64,000 nt of DNA, taken from an uncultured bacterium. GTDB lineage: Bacteria; Bacteroidota; Bacteroidia; Bacteroidales; Bacteroidaceae. Made by a program: the position numbers and the translations under genes. Positions within the stretch are counted from its first letter, which is position 1. Every line of letters starts with the position of its first letter. Positions 42,314-51,420 of this stretch are shown piece after piece. The stretch covers positions 38,957 to 102,956 of the forward strand of contig CAMHUC010000003.1 of assembly GCA_946188155.1 (NCBI GenBank), given 5' to 3'. The notes below the pieces were generated by a model. It had not been told where the DNA came from. It made no database searches and saw only the letters and a list, made by a program, of their open reading frames with translations.

Positions 42314-44035
42314 TCAGCAACTTTCCAGTCGCAGCAGCTTCGGGCCTCGGAACTGTACGATGACGAGGTGCAGCTGCGTGTCGCGGCTCAGCAGGGCTAC
42401 GCGCTCGCCTTGGCCGTATTGCCGTATCTGCGCGTCGGCATCCTGCCACTGGCTCTCGGCCTCGGCGTCGGTGGCGTCGGCCTTCAGGTATTTCAGTTCG
42501 ATGATGTAGGAGTGTGCGATGTCGGGCTGCCGCAGCTTGTCGGGCATGAGGAAGAAGTCGCAATAACCGTGGTTCAGCTCTACCTCCGGCGCCGTCAGGT
42601 AGCCCTGATACATGTTCAGGTAGGCCAGGAAGTATCCCTGCAGGTGTCGCTCGCCCTCGATGGCGGAGCGCACGGCAGAGTCCTCGCGATAGCAGTCGGC
42701 GATATATTGCAGCAGCGTGCGCCACTCGCCACGATAGGCTGCTGCCCTGAATGCCTCTTTCAGTTCCCATGTGTCAATGTCTGAGGCGCGCTGGTACTCA
42801 TCTAAGAGGAAGTCGTAGTACTGGCGGCGCACGTTGTTGTTGGGGATGCCCAGCTGCTGCTCGCCATGATACGTCCCCGTCATGGTGATCATGCCGTAGT
42901 AGTAGAGCAGCGAGATGAAGTTCTCCTTCTTGATCAGCTCGATGGCGGGGAAGTAGTCCTTCACCTTACTATATATATAGCCGTCCTGCGCGATGCGATG
43001 TACGATTCTCCGGCGGTACGAGTCGATGGTGTCGAGGCGGATCAGCTGGCGCAGCTTGGTGTAGTCGGTCTTGGCGTTGGGGTCCTCCATCGAGTCGGGG
43101 GGAGTGCCAAGAGTCAGTAGAGTATTGACGTAGTACGTCACCATGTTCGAGTTGAACATCTTCGGATCGGTCTTGAGCGACCGCTCGGCGAAGCAGTAGT
43201 TGTCGTACCACGGGCGCATCTGGTCGAGCATCTCGTCGGTGGACAATTCAGTGCCCGACAGCGGGCGGTAGTAGTCGAGCATGACCCTCACCTCCGGCTC
43301 GCTGAAGCCAAGCACCTGGTTGAACCACGGGTTGGTAGTGATGTTGGTGGCGATGTTGTAGCCGCTGGTCAGGTCGTCCATCGTCACGGGCGACACGCCC
43401 ATCATCAGTATACGGTCGAAGTTGCCCTTGAAGAGCTTGAACAGGTCGCGGTAGAATCCGTCGGCGTGGGTCAGCGTGCGGTAGACGGCCTCCCCGTGCT
43501 GCGCCAGCACGGTGTTGGTGAAGTTGTCGTACTCGTCGAGGATCAGGTAGAGACGGTTGCCGTATTTCCTGGCTGTATCCAAGATGTAGTTCAATTTGCC
43601 GTTGGCACTGTGGTATTGTTTCACCTCCTTGACGAAGCCGTCAAAGTACATGTCCTCATATTTGCTGGCAAAACTGTTCAGGGTGATGTCCATGTAGAGA
43701 TCGAGGTTTTCCTTCAACTGGTCAATGGTCCCCGTTACCCTTGAGAAGTCGAGCCTCATTACCTGGAACCTGCCTCGGTTCTCCGTCGGGTGCTCATGAA
43801 TCCACAGCCCACTGAACAGCCGGTCCCAGTCCGCCGTCTGCTTGCAGTCGTAGTAACTCTCCATGACGCTCAGCATCAGCGTCTTTCCAAATCGGCGCGG
43901 GCGGCAGAAGAACAGGAAGCTGCTCACCTGCTCGAATTTCGGAATCCACGCGGTCTTGTCCACATAATAGTAGTTCTCTATCCGTATGCGGCGGAAGTCG
44001 GCGATGCCCATCGGCAATAGTTTGAAGTCTGGCAT
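42314..44035 (-). CDS. AAA-like ATPase/PD-(D/E)XK nuclease protein 2
   Basis: 573 residues from ATG 44035 (TTG three codons earlier is in frame but the ATG matches the paralogues). Domain order as in copy 1: RRFGKT Walker A (Lys51), ILDEYDNFTN, C-terminal CDFFLMPD and YIIELKYLK. DNA is identical to copy 1 over 42861-43411 and over about 43542-43795, with more differences between and beyond these blocks. Own promoter at 44072-44103. Carboxylesterase 2 follows after 48 nt, the same pairing as carboxylesterase 5 with the broken copy at 63129. Confidence 0.88.
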   Translation of the reverse strand: MPDFKLLPMGIADFRRIRIENYYYVDKTAWIPKFEQVSSFLFFCRPRRFGKTLMLSVMESYYDCKQTADWDRLFSGLWIHEHPTENRGRFQVMRLDFSRVTGTIDQLKENLDLYMDITLNSFASKYEDMYFDGFVKEVKQYHSANGKLNYILDTARKYGNRLYLILDEYDNFTNTVLAQHGEAVYRTLTHADGFYRDLFKLFKGNFDRILMMGVSPVTMDDLTSGYNIATNITTNPWFNQVLGFSEPEVRVMLDYYRPLSGTELSTDEMLDQMRPWYDNYCFAERSLKTDPKMFNSNMVTYYVNTLLTLGTPPDSMEDPNAKTDYTKLRQLIRLDTIDSYRRRIVHRIAQDGYIYSKVKDYFPAIELIKKENFISLLYYYGMITMTGTYHGEQQLGIPNNNVRRQYYDFLLDEYQRASDIDTWELKEAFRAAAYRGEWRTLLQYIADCYREDSAVRSAIEGERHLQGYFLAYLNMYQGYLTAPEVELNHGYCDFFLMPDKLRQPDIAHSYIIELKYLKADATDAEAESQWQDADAQIRQYGQGERVALLSRDTQLHLVIVQFRGPKLLRLESC

Positions 44036-44071
44036 AAGCGTCAAAGTACGGTTTTATATGAAACGTCGCTG

Positions 44072-44103
44072 CAAAGTTACGAAAATTATGCGAACCAGCC
44101 AAA
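44072..44103 (-). promoter_or_regulatory. Promoter of AAA/nuclease 2
   Basis: -7 box TAACTTTG (44072-44079) and -33 TTTG (44100-44103), 20 nt apart on the minus strand. Confidence 0.72.
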
Positions 44104-44149
44104 AATGTGAACCTAATTCTGCTGGCATAAGCCCGTAAAGGCTTTTGCT

Positions 44150-44989
44150 CTACTCGACGGCCTCGATGGTGACGAATGCCGTCATGCCGGGCATCAGGTG
44201 GGGATGCGGTTTCAGCGTTGCCTCGACGCGTATCATGCCGTTGTCGTCGATGACCGGGCTGACGGCAGAGACGGTGGCCGGATGATGCTCGTTGGGGAAG
44301 GCAACGGTGGTGGCCGACACTGTGGCTCCCTTCTCATATTTCGCCAGTTCGTTTTCGAGCACGTCGAAGCTCACCTTCAGGTGCTCGATGTCCACAATCG
44401 AGAAGAGCGGCTCGCCAGGCCGGGCAGTACCGTAGAGTGTGTTCTGAATGTTCCGCACGTAGCCGGAGACGGGAGCCGTGATGGTGCAATACGTCAGCTG
44501 GTGCTCCAGCTCGTGCAGCTCGGCCTTCGCCTCGTTGTAGCCGCTGTTGATGCGGGCCAGGTGCTTGAGCTTTTCCGGCGCATCGTCCAGATGGTCGCGC
44601 TTGTAGCCCTGGCCCATCAGGATGGCCTGATACTGGAACTCAGCCTTCTCCAGACGGGCGCGGCAGTGGCCGATCTTCTCGCGCAGGGCAGCGTCGCTCA
44701 GCCGGGCCACCACCTGGCCCTTCTTGACATACTGCCCCAAGCCCTCTATGGCGAACATGACGATTTGCTCTGCCATACGGCTGCAGACGGGCGTCTCGCT
44801 TACTGCCTCTATCCTGCCTTTGTTGGCTGACCGGAATTCCGATACTTGCTGACGTGCCGGGGCCTTGGCTGGTCTCACACTCAGTGTGTCCGTCGGTTGT
44901 GAGGCATATTGCACATCCGTTTTCGGCTGACAGGCAGTGAAAAGGCAGAAAGGCAGAGAGGCGAAAAGGTAGAATATATATTTACTCAT
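44150..44989 (-). CDS. Periplasmic adaptor (HlyD/RND MFP-like) lipoprotein of the NHLP-type export operon
   Basis: 279 residues from ATG 44989 (MSKYIFYLF; a TTG three codons earlier is less likely). Lipobox F-T-A-C. GLGQYVKKGQVVARLSD and CTITAPVSGYVRNI are the two half-lipoyl motifs around a helical hairpin, then a beta-barrel part (FDVLENELAKYEKG). It is a membrane-fusion protein bridging an inner-membrane ABC transporter and TolC. It is the last gene of a five-gene operon and starts 19 nt after the TolC-like gene. Its small size suggests a partner role to the larger HlyD-like protein at 50370. Confidence 0.85.
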   Translation of the reverse strand: MSKYIFYLFASLPFCLFTACQPKTDVQYASQPTDTLSVRPAKAPARQQVSEFRSANKGRIEAVSETPVCSRMAEQIVMFAIEGLGQYVKKGQVVARLSDAALREKIGHCRARLEKAEFQYQAILMGQGYKRDHLDDAPEKLKHLARINSGYNEAKAELHELEHQLTYCTITAPVSGYVRNIQNTLYGTARPGEPLFSIVDIEHLKVSFDVLENELAKYEKGATVSATTVAFPNEHHPATVSAVSPVIDDNGMIRVEATLKPHPHLMPGMTAFVTIEAVE

Positions 44990-45008
44990 AATCTTCAATT
45001 ATCAATTA

Positions 45009-46466
45009 TCAATTCTCAATGAGTGTTTGCAGGTGATAGTAGGCAGTCCAGAATTCCTCCAGGGCAGCCAGGTAGTTGGCGTAGGCCGTCACCCACCGGT
45101 TCTGCCCCAGGCTGAAAGTGTTGATGTCGCAGAGGCCGTTGGCATAGCTCTCCACCGTCTCGTAAAAGTTGGTTTCTGCCAGCGTGATGGTTTTCTGGCA
45201 ACTCTCAAGCATCCTTCTGCTGTCGTGCAGCTTCTGCAGGGTTACGATGGCATCTTCTTCCAGCAGTCGCTCTGTCTCCTGGAGTGCCGACTGCTGCCGT
45301 TCCCCCCAAGCCACGGCTGCGGCATGCCGCTTTTTGGCAGCCCCGTGGTCCATCAGCGGTATCGACACCTGTACGGCGCCTAAGGCATACAGCTGCTGGT
45401 CTTTGTAGGCACCGCCGAAGGTTCTGTCTACTTGTTGCATTCCCAGGTTGATGTCCAGCCCCACGTTGATGCCCCGCTCCTTGCGTGCCTTTTCCTCCTG
45501 GTGGCGTGCTTCGGTCAGCTCGGCCAGCTGGTGCTGGTAGGCCGGGCTGTTGCTCCTGGCCAGCATCGCTACCTGCTCGGCGGTATAGGGGGTGGGCGGT
45601 GGCATTTCGGGTATGACCATCAGCGCCGTGTCGTTGGGGATCTGCTTCATGCGCAGCAGCGAGGCCAGTTCCGTGCGTGCCTCCTGCTCGTCCTTGCGGG
45701 CAGCAGCCAGCAGGTTGGCCGAGTTCTGCAGTTGCAGTTCCATGGTGTGCAGTTCCTGCAGCGTGACGATGGCGATGGTGGCTTTCTCGCGTGCGATGGC
45801 CAGCACGGTGTCGTTCAGGCTCAGCTCCTCCTGTCGAATCAGTGCCATCCGCTGTCGGCACAACAGTCGGAAGTAGCGCACGGCGGCCTCCTCGGCGATG
45901 CGCCGCAGGTCGTACTCATGCTGCTGGCGGGCAGCCTTCAGCCGCTGGTCCTCCACCTGTTTCTCCCACCTGTGTGGATTGTAGCCCAGCAGCGTGTTGC
46001 TGTAGCCCACGAGCAGCGGACTGGCCACGAACTGTCGCGGGTGGCCGGAGGCGTCCTCACGGAAGAACTCACTCCAGATGGCCTGCGTGCCCACGTAGGC
46101 CTCGCCGCCGAAGGGCAGCACCTTCTGGCTGAGCCTGAGCTGTGCCGAGGTGGAGAGGATGTCGAAGTTGCGCAGGTAGACGTAGTCGCGGGTGGGGTCG
46201 CTGACGATGCGCGAGTAGTTGGGCACCACCTTCAGCGACAGCTGCGGCTTGCGTAGGGCTTCGAAGGCCTCGTAGGATGCCTGTCGGCTCTGTAGCTCCT
46301 GCCGGCTCTCGAAGGCGGTGATGGCACTGTCCTGTGCCAGTCGTATCGCCTTGTCGAGCGTCAGCGGTGCCTGCCCCCTGCTGCCTTGTGGAAGCATGCC
46401 GAGAAGGGCTGCCACCATGGCGACAAGCGTCCCAACATTAACGGTAGACAATTCTTTATTCTTCAT
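45009..46466 (-). CDS. TolC-family outer-membrane efflux protein
   Basis: 485 residues with an N-terminal signal and two repeats of long amphipathic helices (KAIRLAQDSAITAFESRQEL; LTEARHQEEKARKERGINVGL; SYANGLCDINTFSLGQNRW), the OEP pattern. It forms the outer-membrane channel for the two ABC exporters encoded just upstream. Its start overlaps the ABC transporter stop by 11 bp, showing translational coupling. It is of normal length for the family. Confidence 0.88.
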   Translation of the reverse strand: MKNKELSTVNVGTLVAMVAALLGMLPQGSRGQAPLTLDKAIRLAQDSAITAFESRQELQSRQASYEAFEALRKPQLSLKVVPNYSRIVSDPTRDYVYLRNFDILSTSAQLRLSQKVLPFGGEAYVGTQAIWSEFFREDASGHPRQFVASPLLVGYSNTLLGYNPHRWEKQVEDQRLKAARQQHEYDLRRIAEEAAVRYFRLLCRQRMALIRQEELSLNDTVLAIAREKATIAIVTLQELHTMELQLQNSANLLAAARKDEQEARTELASLLRMKQIPNDTALMVIPEMPPPTPYTAEQVAMLARSNSPAYQHQLAELTEARHQEEKARKERGINVGLDINLGMQQVDRTFGGAYKDQQLYALGAVQVSIPLMDHGAAKKRHAAAVAWGERQQSALQETERLLEEDAIVTLQKLHDSRRMLESCQKTITLAETNFYETVESYANGLCDINTFSLGQNRWVTAYANYLAALEEFWTAYYHLQTLIEN

Positions 46467-48546
46467 TTTTAAAATATCCTTTGGCCTGGAGCTGCTCGAA
46501 GTTGCCGTCGTCGGCCACGCGGCCGTCCTTGAGCACGATGATGCGGTTGCACTGCTGGATGGTGCTCAGACGGTGGGCAATGACGATGCGTGTACATTTC
46601 AGCTTGGCCAGATTCTCCACGACGATATGCTGGCTGATGTTGTCGAGTGCCGATGTAGCCTCGTCGAGAAAGAGCACCTTGGGCTTCCTGACCAGCGCAC
46701 GGGCGATGAGTATGCGCTGGCGCTGTCCGCCGGACACCCCTTTGCCGTCGACGGTGATGGGTGTGTCCATGCCTAAGGGCATCCGGCTGATGTCGCCGTC
46801 GAGTGCCGCCATGCGGGCTGCCTCCCAGGCGTCGTCGTCGGTGAGCACCGGATTGTTGAAGATGATGTTGTCGCGGATGGTGCCCTCCACGAGCTGGCCG
46901 TCCTGCATGCAGATGCCGATGCAGAACTGTCGCAGGCTGCGCAGGTTGATGTCGCTGATGTCGTACTGGTCGTAGAAGATGGAGCCCGCCAGCGGCTTCT
47001 CCAGTCCCATCATCAGTCGCATCAGTGTGCTCTTGCCGCAGCCCGACGCTCCGACGAGTGCCACGTAGTCGCCGCTATTGATGCTTAAGTTGAGACCGTC
47101 GAAGAGCAGCGGCATATCGTCGGCATAGCGGAACCGCAGCCCGCGTATGTCAATCCGTCCGGTAATGGTCCTTACCACGCTGGCTTCCTCCTTTGCCTCT
47201 GTCTTGCCTTCCAGGATGGGTCGGCAGAGCTGTATTTCCGGCAACATACGCGACACCAGGGACGTGACACCCTGCAAATTGGACACCGCCTGGCAGACTA
47301 TTCCCAGTACGGCACAATAGGCTATATAGTCGGAAAGCGACAGCCGGTAGTGCCAGGCCGCCCACATCGTCACAATCATGGGCAACAGTCTGAGGCAGTA
47401 GCCGATGCCGGTTACGACGAAACTGACCAGCGGCTGTCGGCTGCTAAATGCCTCTGTAGGGGCGTATGCCTTTGCCCACTGATGGAAGGCGCGGAACTCC
47501 GCCCCCGTGGTCTTGATCTTCTGAATGCCTGAGAACAGGGCAAACAGCATGCCGATGAGGCGTGAGCCGCTGGCGTTCACGCTGCGCTGCACTTTTTGTG
47601 TATAGTGGCTCTCCAGTACGAGGGCCACTATCCTTATTAGGATGACGATGATGCCGGTGTAGAGCAGCGGTCCGCCATAGATGAAGAACTGTGCCACCAT
47701 GACGCCCGAGAACAGGAACGTGAGTGCCATCGACAGGAAATTGGCCGTCAGGTTCGAGCTGACGCGCGACAGCGACAGCAGGCGGTTGCTCAGGTCGCCG
47801 GGCGTGAACTGCTTGGCAAACGTGGCGGGCATCTGCAGCAGGCGCGACATGAGGGCCGTCTGCAGCGCATACTCCACCTTGTCCTTGATGCGCACCACCA
47901 CCAGGTTGCGGGCCACCTGTACCATCGTCAGCCCCACGGCGGCGCTGATCAGCAGCACCGCAATGGGAACTATCTGGCTGGCGTCGCCTGAGGGTACGAC
48001 CTCCGAGAAGATGAGCTTCGACACCCAGGGGGTGAACATCGTCAGCAGTGCCACGCCGATGCCTGCCATGAGGATGTACAGCAGGTCGTACTTGCAGAGA
48101 CTATAAGCAGTATAGCGCAGGATCGACTTGACAGTCAGGTGGTCTTCTGTCAGAGGCAGACAGGTCATCAGTGCCTCCTGCTTCAGCAGGTTGGCATGGC
48201 GGCTGGCCTTCATCACCTGGCTGGTCTTCGGGTGGGTGAATGTGTAGTCGGCGAAGCCGGGCTCCAGTATGACGGGGGTGTTGTCGTTGGCCATGAATCC
48301 CATCATGTAGCCTGAGCAGCGTGCCCACCAACGGTCGGTGAGGGTGATGTGTCGGTAGAAGATGTTGTAGCGTTCCAGCAGCGTCTCCGCCTGCTCCGCG
48401 TCCGGCGGTAGTTCCACGGCATTCTCCATCTGTTTCCACAGCTTCCTGTCGATCATGGAGCGCAGGATGGCCTGTGCCTGGCTCATCGCCTTGCGGTCGC
48501 CGTCCATACGCTGGGCCAGTTGCTGGAGAAATATATTTGCTTTCAT
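46456..48546 (-). CDS. NHLP-type ABC transporter permease/ATPase (NHLM2-like)
   Basis: 696 residues. The N-terminal 140 residues include NDNTPVILEPGFADYTF and LPLTEDHLTVKSILRYTA, the divergent domain found in the second NHLP bacteriocin-system ABC protein. Then six membrane helices and an ATPase domain with GASGCGKST, VSGGQRQR and VLFLDEATSALD. NHLP systems export ribosomal peptides with nitrile-hydratase- or Nif11-like leaders. It starts 4 nt after ABC 1 stops, so the two probably form a heterodimer. No peptidase domain was seen. Confidence 0.85.
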   Translation of the reverse strand: MKANIFLQQLAQRMDGDRKAMSQAQAILRSMIDRKLWKQMENAVELPPDAEQAETLLERYNIFYRHITLTDRWWARCSGYMMGFMANDNTPVILEPGFADYTFTHPKTSQVMKASRHANLLKQEALMTCLPLTEDHLTVKSILRYTAYSLCKYDLLYILMAGIGVALLTMFTPWVSKLIFSEVVPSGDASQIVPIAVLLISAAVGLTMVQVARNLVVVRIKDKVEYALQTALMSRLLQMPATFAKQFTPGDLSNRLLSLSRVSSNLTANFLSMALTFLFSGVMVAQFFIYGGPLLYTGIIVILIRIVALVLESHYTQKVQRSVNASGSRLIGMLFALFSGIQKIKTTGAEFRAFHQWAKAYAPTEAFSSRQPLVSFVVTGIGYCLRLLPMIVTMWAAWHYRLSLSDYIAYCAVLGIVCQAVSNLQGVTSLVSRMLPEIQLCRPILEGKTEAKEEASVVRTITGRIDIRGLRFRYADDMPLLFDGLNLSINSGDYVALVGASGCGKSTLMRLMMGLEKPLAGSIFYDQYDISDINLRSLRQFCIGICMQDGQLVEGTIRDNIIFNNPVLTDDDAWEAARMAALDGDISRMPLGMDTPITVDGKGVSGGQRQRILIARALVRKPKVLFLDEATSALDNISQHIVVENLAKLKCTRIVIAHRLSTIQQCNRIIVLKDGRVADDGNFEQLQAKGYFKNEE

Positions 48547-48550
48547 TGGC

Positions 48551-50284
48551 TCAGGCGTATTTTAAGAGATTGCCGTACAGGCCGTCCGCCTGCCGCAACT
48601 CGTCGTGGGTGCCGTGCTGAGTGATATGCCCGTGCTCTATCACATAAATCTGATCGCATTGGGCGATAGTCTCTAAGCGGTGGGCAATCATGATGAGCGT
48701 GATGCCCATGTCGTAGAGATGTTTCATCACCTGCGCTTCTGCCTTAGGATCGAGTGCCGAGGTGCCCTCGTCCATCAGCAGGATGGTGGGCTCCTTGGCC
48801 AGGGCGGTGGCTATCTCGATGCGCTGCCGCTGCCCGCCGCTGAAGTTCTTGCCGCGCTCTGCCACTACGCCCTGGTAGGCCCCCGGTCGCTCCATGATCT
48901 CCTCGTGTATCTGCGCGTCGCTGCAGGCCAGCACCATGGCGAAGTCCTCTATCGACTCGTCCCACATCTTCACGTTGTCGGCAATCGTTCCCTCGAAGAG
49001 CGTCACGTCCTGGTTGATCACCGCGACGGAGTTGACCATCGTCATGCGGTCGACCTCCCGCCGGGGCTTGCCGTCGAAGAGCACCTCGCCCTCCCACGGC
49101 TCATAGAGTCCCGACACTAGGCTCAGCACGGTGCTCTTGCCGCAGCCCGACGGGCCTACGAGGGCTATGCGCTCGCCGGCCTTGATCTTCATCGAGAAGT
49201 GGCTGATGATGGGAGGCAGCGAGCGGTCGTAGCCGAAGGTGACGTCGCGCAGCTCTATCTCTCCCGAAAGCTTGGCCACGTCGGGCAGCTCGTCGCCAGC
49301 TGGCAGGCGCAGGTCTGGGCTCTCCTGCCCGCAGTCGGCCACTTCCTTGATGCGCTGGATCGACGAGCTAAGCCTGAAGAAGGTCTGTATGCTGGATATG
49401 GTTCTGTTGATAGGATAAATGGTTTCATTGATAAACCCCTGTGAAGCCAGCAGCATGCCCGGTGTCAACTCGCCCTGCAGGATGAGCCAGGTGCCAAGAC
49501 ACAGAATGACACCGTTGGTCAGCTGCAACAAGATCTCTGGCATAGCACTTATATATATAGAGGTACTAACGGTGGTCACGCGGGCATTCATGGCCTGTGC
49601 GTAGGCCTTTTCCCACTGTGCGAAGAAGTGGCGCTCGCCACCTAATGACTTGATGGTCTCCAGATTACTCATACCCGTCATCGTGACGTTCTGTAGTCGT
49701 GCGTCGGTCACTTCCTGTTTCATGGCGATTTTCTTCTGGATAGTGGTAGTGGTACGCATCACGTAGATGAGCAACAGGATTGAGAAAATCTCCAGCAGTC
49801 CCAGTTTCCAGTTGAAGAGCATGACGAAGTAGCAACTGACGACGGGCATGATGGCTATACTCAAGATTGGCAGAGAGTAGTCCATCAGTTTGCTGGTTTT
49901 TGAGATGGTGGCGTAGCGGGCCACCAGTTCGCCCGGCGAGAACTGCGTGAGCCGTGCCATCGGCAGCCGTAGCACCGTCCACAGGTAATTAGTCGATGTG
50001 GTGATGTTGATTCTTGCCTGGCTCTTCCGGCGCAATACAGGGAACATAATCCACAACAGCAGTTCCACGGCGAAGAGGGCGATGTAGAGTGTCAGCAATG
50101 GCCCGAACCACTCTGGATTCTTCTGCGTGATGATATTGTCGGTGTACACCTGCTGGAACAGTGGCGGCAGCAGACAGATGACGGAGTCGATGGCCGTGAG
50201 TACTGTTCCGTTGATGGCAAAAATCAGGTTGCCCTTCAGGAAATAACTGAAGGCCGCCCTCATCGACAGTCCTGTTTTCTTCAT
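48551..50284 (-). CDS. NHLP-type ABC transporter permease/ATPase lacking the C39 peptidase domain (NHLM1-like)
   Basis: 577 residues: a six-helix exporter domain from about residue 15 (FLKGNLIFAINGTVLTAIDS) and an ATPase with GPSGCGKST, FSGGQRQR and LLMDEGTSALD. In the canonical NHLP pair the first ABC protein carries a C39 leader peptidase of about 140 residues; here the protein starts directly at the first membrane helix. Either the cargo is not cleaved by this transporter or another protease acts. The ATG (MKKTGLSMR) is well placed, 85 nt after the HlyD-like gene. Partner of ABC 2. Confidence 0.85.
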   Translation of the reverse strand: MKKTGLSMRAAFSYFLKGNLIFAINGTVLTAIDSVICLLPPLFQQVYTDNIITQKNPEWFGPLLTLYIALFAVELLLWIMFPVLRRKSQARINITTSTNYLWTVLRLPMARLTQFSPGELVARYATISKTSKLMDYSLPILSIAIMPVVSCYFVMLFNWKLGLLEIFSILLLIYVMRTTTTIQKKIAMKQEVTDARLQNVTMTGMSNLETIKSLGGERHFFAQWEKAYAQAMNARVTTVSTSIYISAMPEILLQLTNGVILCLGTWLILQGELTPGMLLASQGFINETIYPINRTISSIQTFFRLSSSIQRIKEVADCGQESPDLRLPAGDELPDVAKLSGEIELRDVTFGYDRSLPPIISHFSMKIKAGERIALVGPSGCGKSTVLSLVSGLYEPWEGEVLFDGKPRREVDRMTMVNSVAVINQDVTLFEGTIADNVKMWDESIEDFAMVLACSDAQIHEEIMERPGAYQGVVAERGKNFSGGQRQRIEIATALAKEPTILLMDEGTSALDPKAEAQVMKHLYDMGITLIMIAHRLETIAQCDQIYVIEHGHITQHGTHDELRQADGLYGNLLKYA

Positions 50285-50369
50285 ACTTTTTTCAATTAGT
50301 AATTATGATTACCTCATGCGCTTCAGTAAATGAGTAATGAGAAATGCGAAATGGTGATTTCATTTTTTT

Positions 50370-51224
50370 TCACTCCAGCTTCATCTGCAGGCTGCGCAGT
50401 TGCGTCCGCGATGCCTCAAACAGGTACTGGAACATACTGCGGCGGCGCGTCTCGGTGAGCACCGAGCAGTAGGTGCCGATGCCCATGCTCACGCCCTCCG
50501 GCTCTCCGAACGACCAGTCGTAGCCCGCAGGGTCGGTGGGCGAGGGCAGCAGGTCGATGAGCACCTCGTAGACCGTCTCCGTCCCGTCGCCCAGCAGCCG
50601 CTGGGCCAGGGCGTCCGACTTCAGCGTCTGGCGCACGTCGTCGGCATCGGCAGGATAGCGCACCACCCCGCTGATTCGCCCCCTGACGTAGCCTATCTCG
50701 TCGCGCTTCTCGTCGGCAGGCCACACCTGCGCCTCCATGCCTATGCTGAGGCGGCGCTGCGCCTCGTTGTCGGCGTAGGCGATGAGACGTCCTCGCCCCG
50801 ACGGCCCGTCGGCGGCAGTGCCGCCCACCACGCTCACGATAGGCTCGAAGGCTTCGAACGGCTCGTTGTCGGCCTTCGTGCTGATCACCAGGCCGTCCAC
50901 CGTGCTGGTCAGGTAGCTATGGCCCTCGCCCACCGACACCATGGCTATCGCCTGGCCCCGCCGCACGCTGTCGCCATTGTGTACCAGCATGGTGCGCACG
51001 ATGCCCCTGTTGGGCAGCGTGGCGTCGGTAGTGCCCTCTACGGGGAACACCACGCCCGAATAGTATGCCTTGTCGCTCACGGTGCCCAGCACGCCCCACA
51101 CAATGAATGCCGCCATGAGCAGCCCTATGGCCGCGGCCAGCAGGTACGTGGGCACGTAGGTCACCCGCAGGTGGTCGGCCATCTGCTCTGGCGACTGTAG
51201 TTCTTTCTTCGAATCCTCTTTCAT
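50370..51224 (-). CDS. HlyD-like secretion protein of the NHLP-type operon
   Basis: 284 residues from ATG 51224 (MKEDSKKEL), 33 nt after the -7 box; the longer frame includes the promoter. One membrane helix (YLLAAAIGLLMAAFIVWGVL), then a periplasmic part with GIVRTMLVHNGDSVRRGQAIAMV (lipoyl half) and SSTVDG-type return strand. Size and single-anchor topology match the NHLP bacteriocin-system secretion protein. It is the first gene of the operon, followed by the two ABC proteins, TolC and a second adaptor. The periplasmic helical hairpin is nearly absent, so the other adaptor may complete the channel. Confidence 0.8.
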   Translation of the reverse strand: MKEDSKKELQSPEQMADHLRVTYVPTYLLAAAIGLLMAAFIVWGVLGTVSDKAYYSGVVFPVEGTTDATLPNRGIVRTMLVHNGDSVRRGQAIAMVSVGEGHSYLTSTVDGLVISTKADNEPFEAFEPIVSVVGGTAADGPSGRGRLIAYADNEAQRRLSIGMEAQVWPADEKRDEIGYVRGRISGVVRYPADADDVRQTLKSDALAQRLLGDGTETVYEVLIDLLPSPTDPAGYDWSFGEPEGVSMGIGTYCSVLTETRRRSMFQYLFEASRTQLRSLQMKLE

Positions 51225-51257
51225 AATGTCAAGCTGTGCCTTATGTTTGTTTTTTTG

Positions 51258-51328
51258 CAAAGATACGACGATTTTGTCGAATGTGTTATTCCGATGCCGC
51301 ATTTTTAAGATTGTTTATGAACTCCTGC
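51258..51328 (-). promoter_or_regulatory. NHLP-type operon promoter with conserved upstream block
   Basis: -7 box TATCTTTG (51258-51265, minus strand). The block ATTTTTAAGATTGTTTATGA plus ACTC at 51301-51324 (plus-strand reading) lies exactly 35 nt upstream of it and is repeated at the AraC 3 promoter. Confidence 0.65.
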
Positions 51329-51386
51329 GGCAAGCGAGAAACAAATAAAAAAGGGGGCGACTTGTTGTGATTCCGCGTTTTTTTCG

Positions 51387-51394
51387 TAATTTTG
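51387..51394 (+). promoter_or_regulatory. -7 box of DUF3667 gene 2
   Basis: TAATTTTG matches TAnnTTTG, 26 nt before ATG 51421. It faces away from the export operon promoter. Confidence 0.6.
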
Positions 51395-51420
51395 CAGTCG
51401 AAAAAGAGCGACTGACTGAT

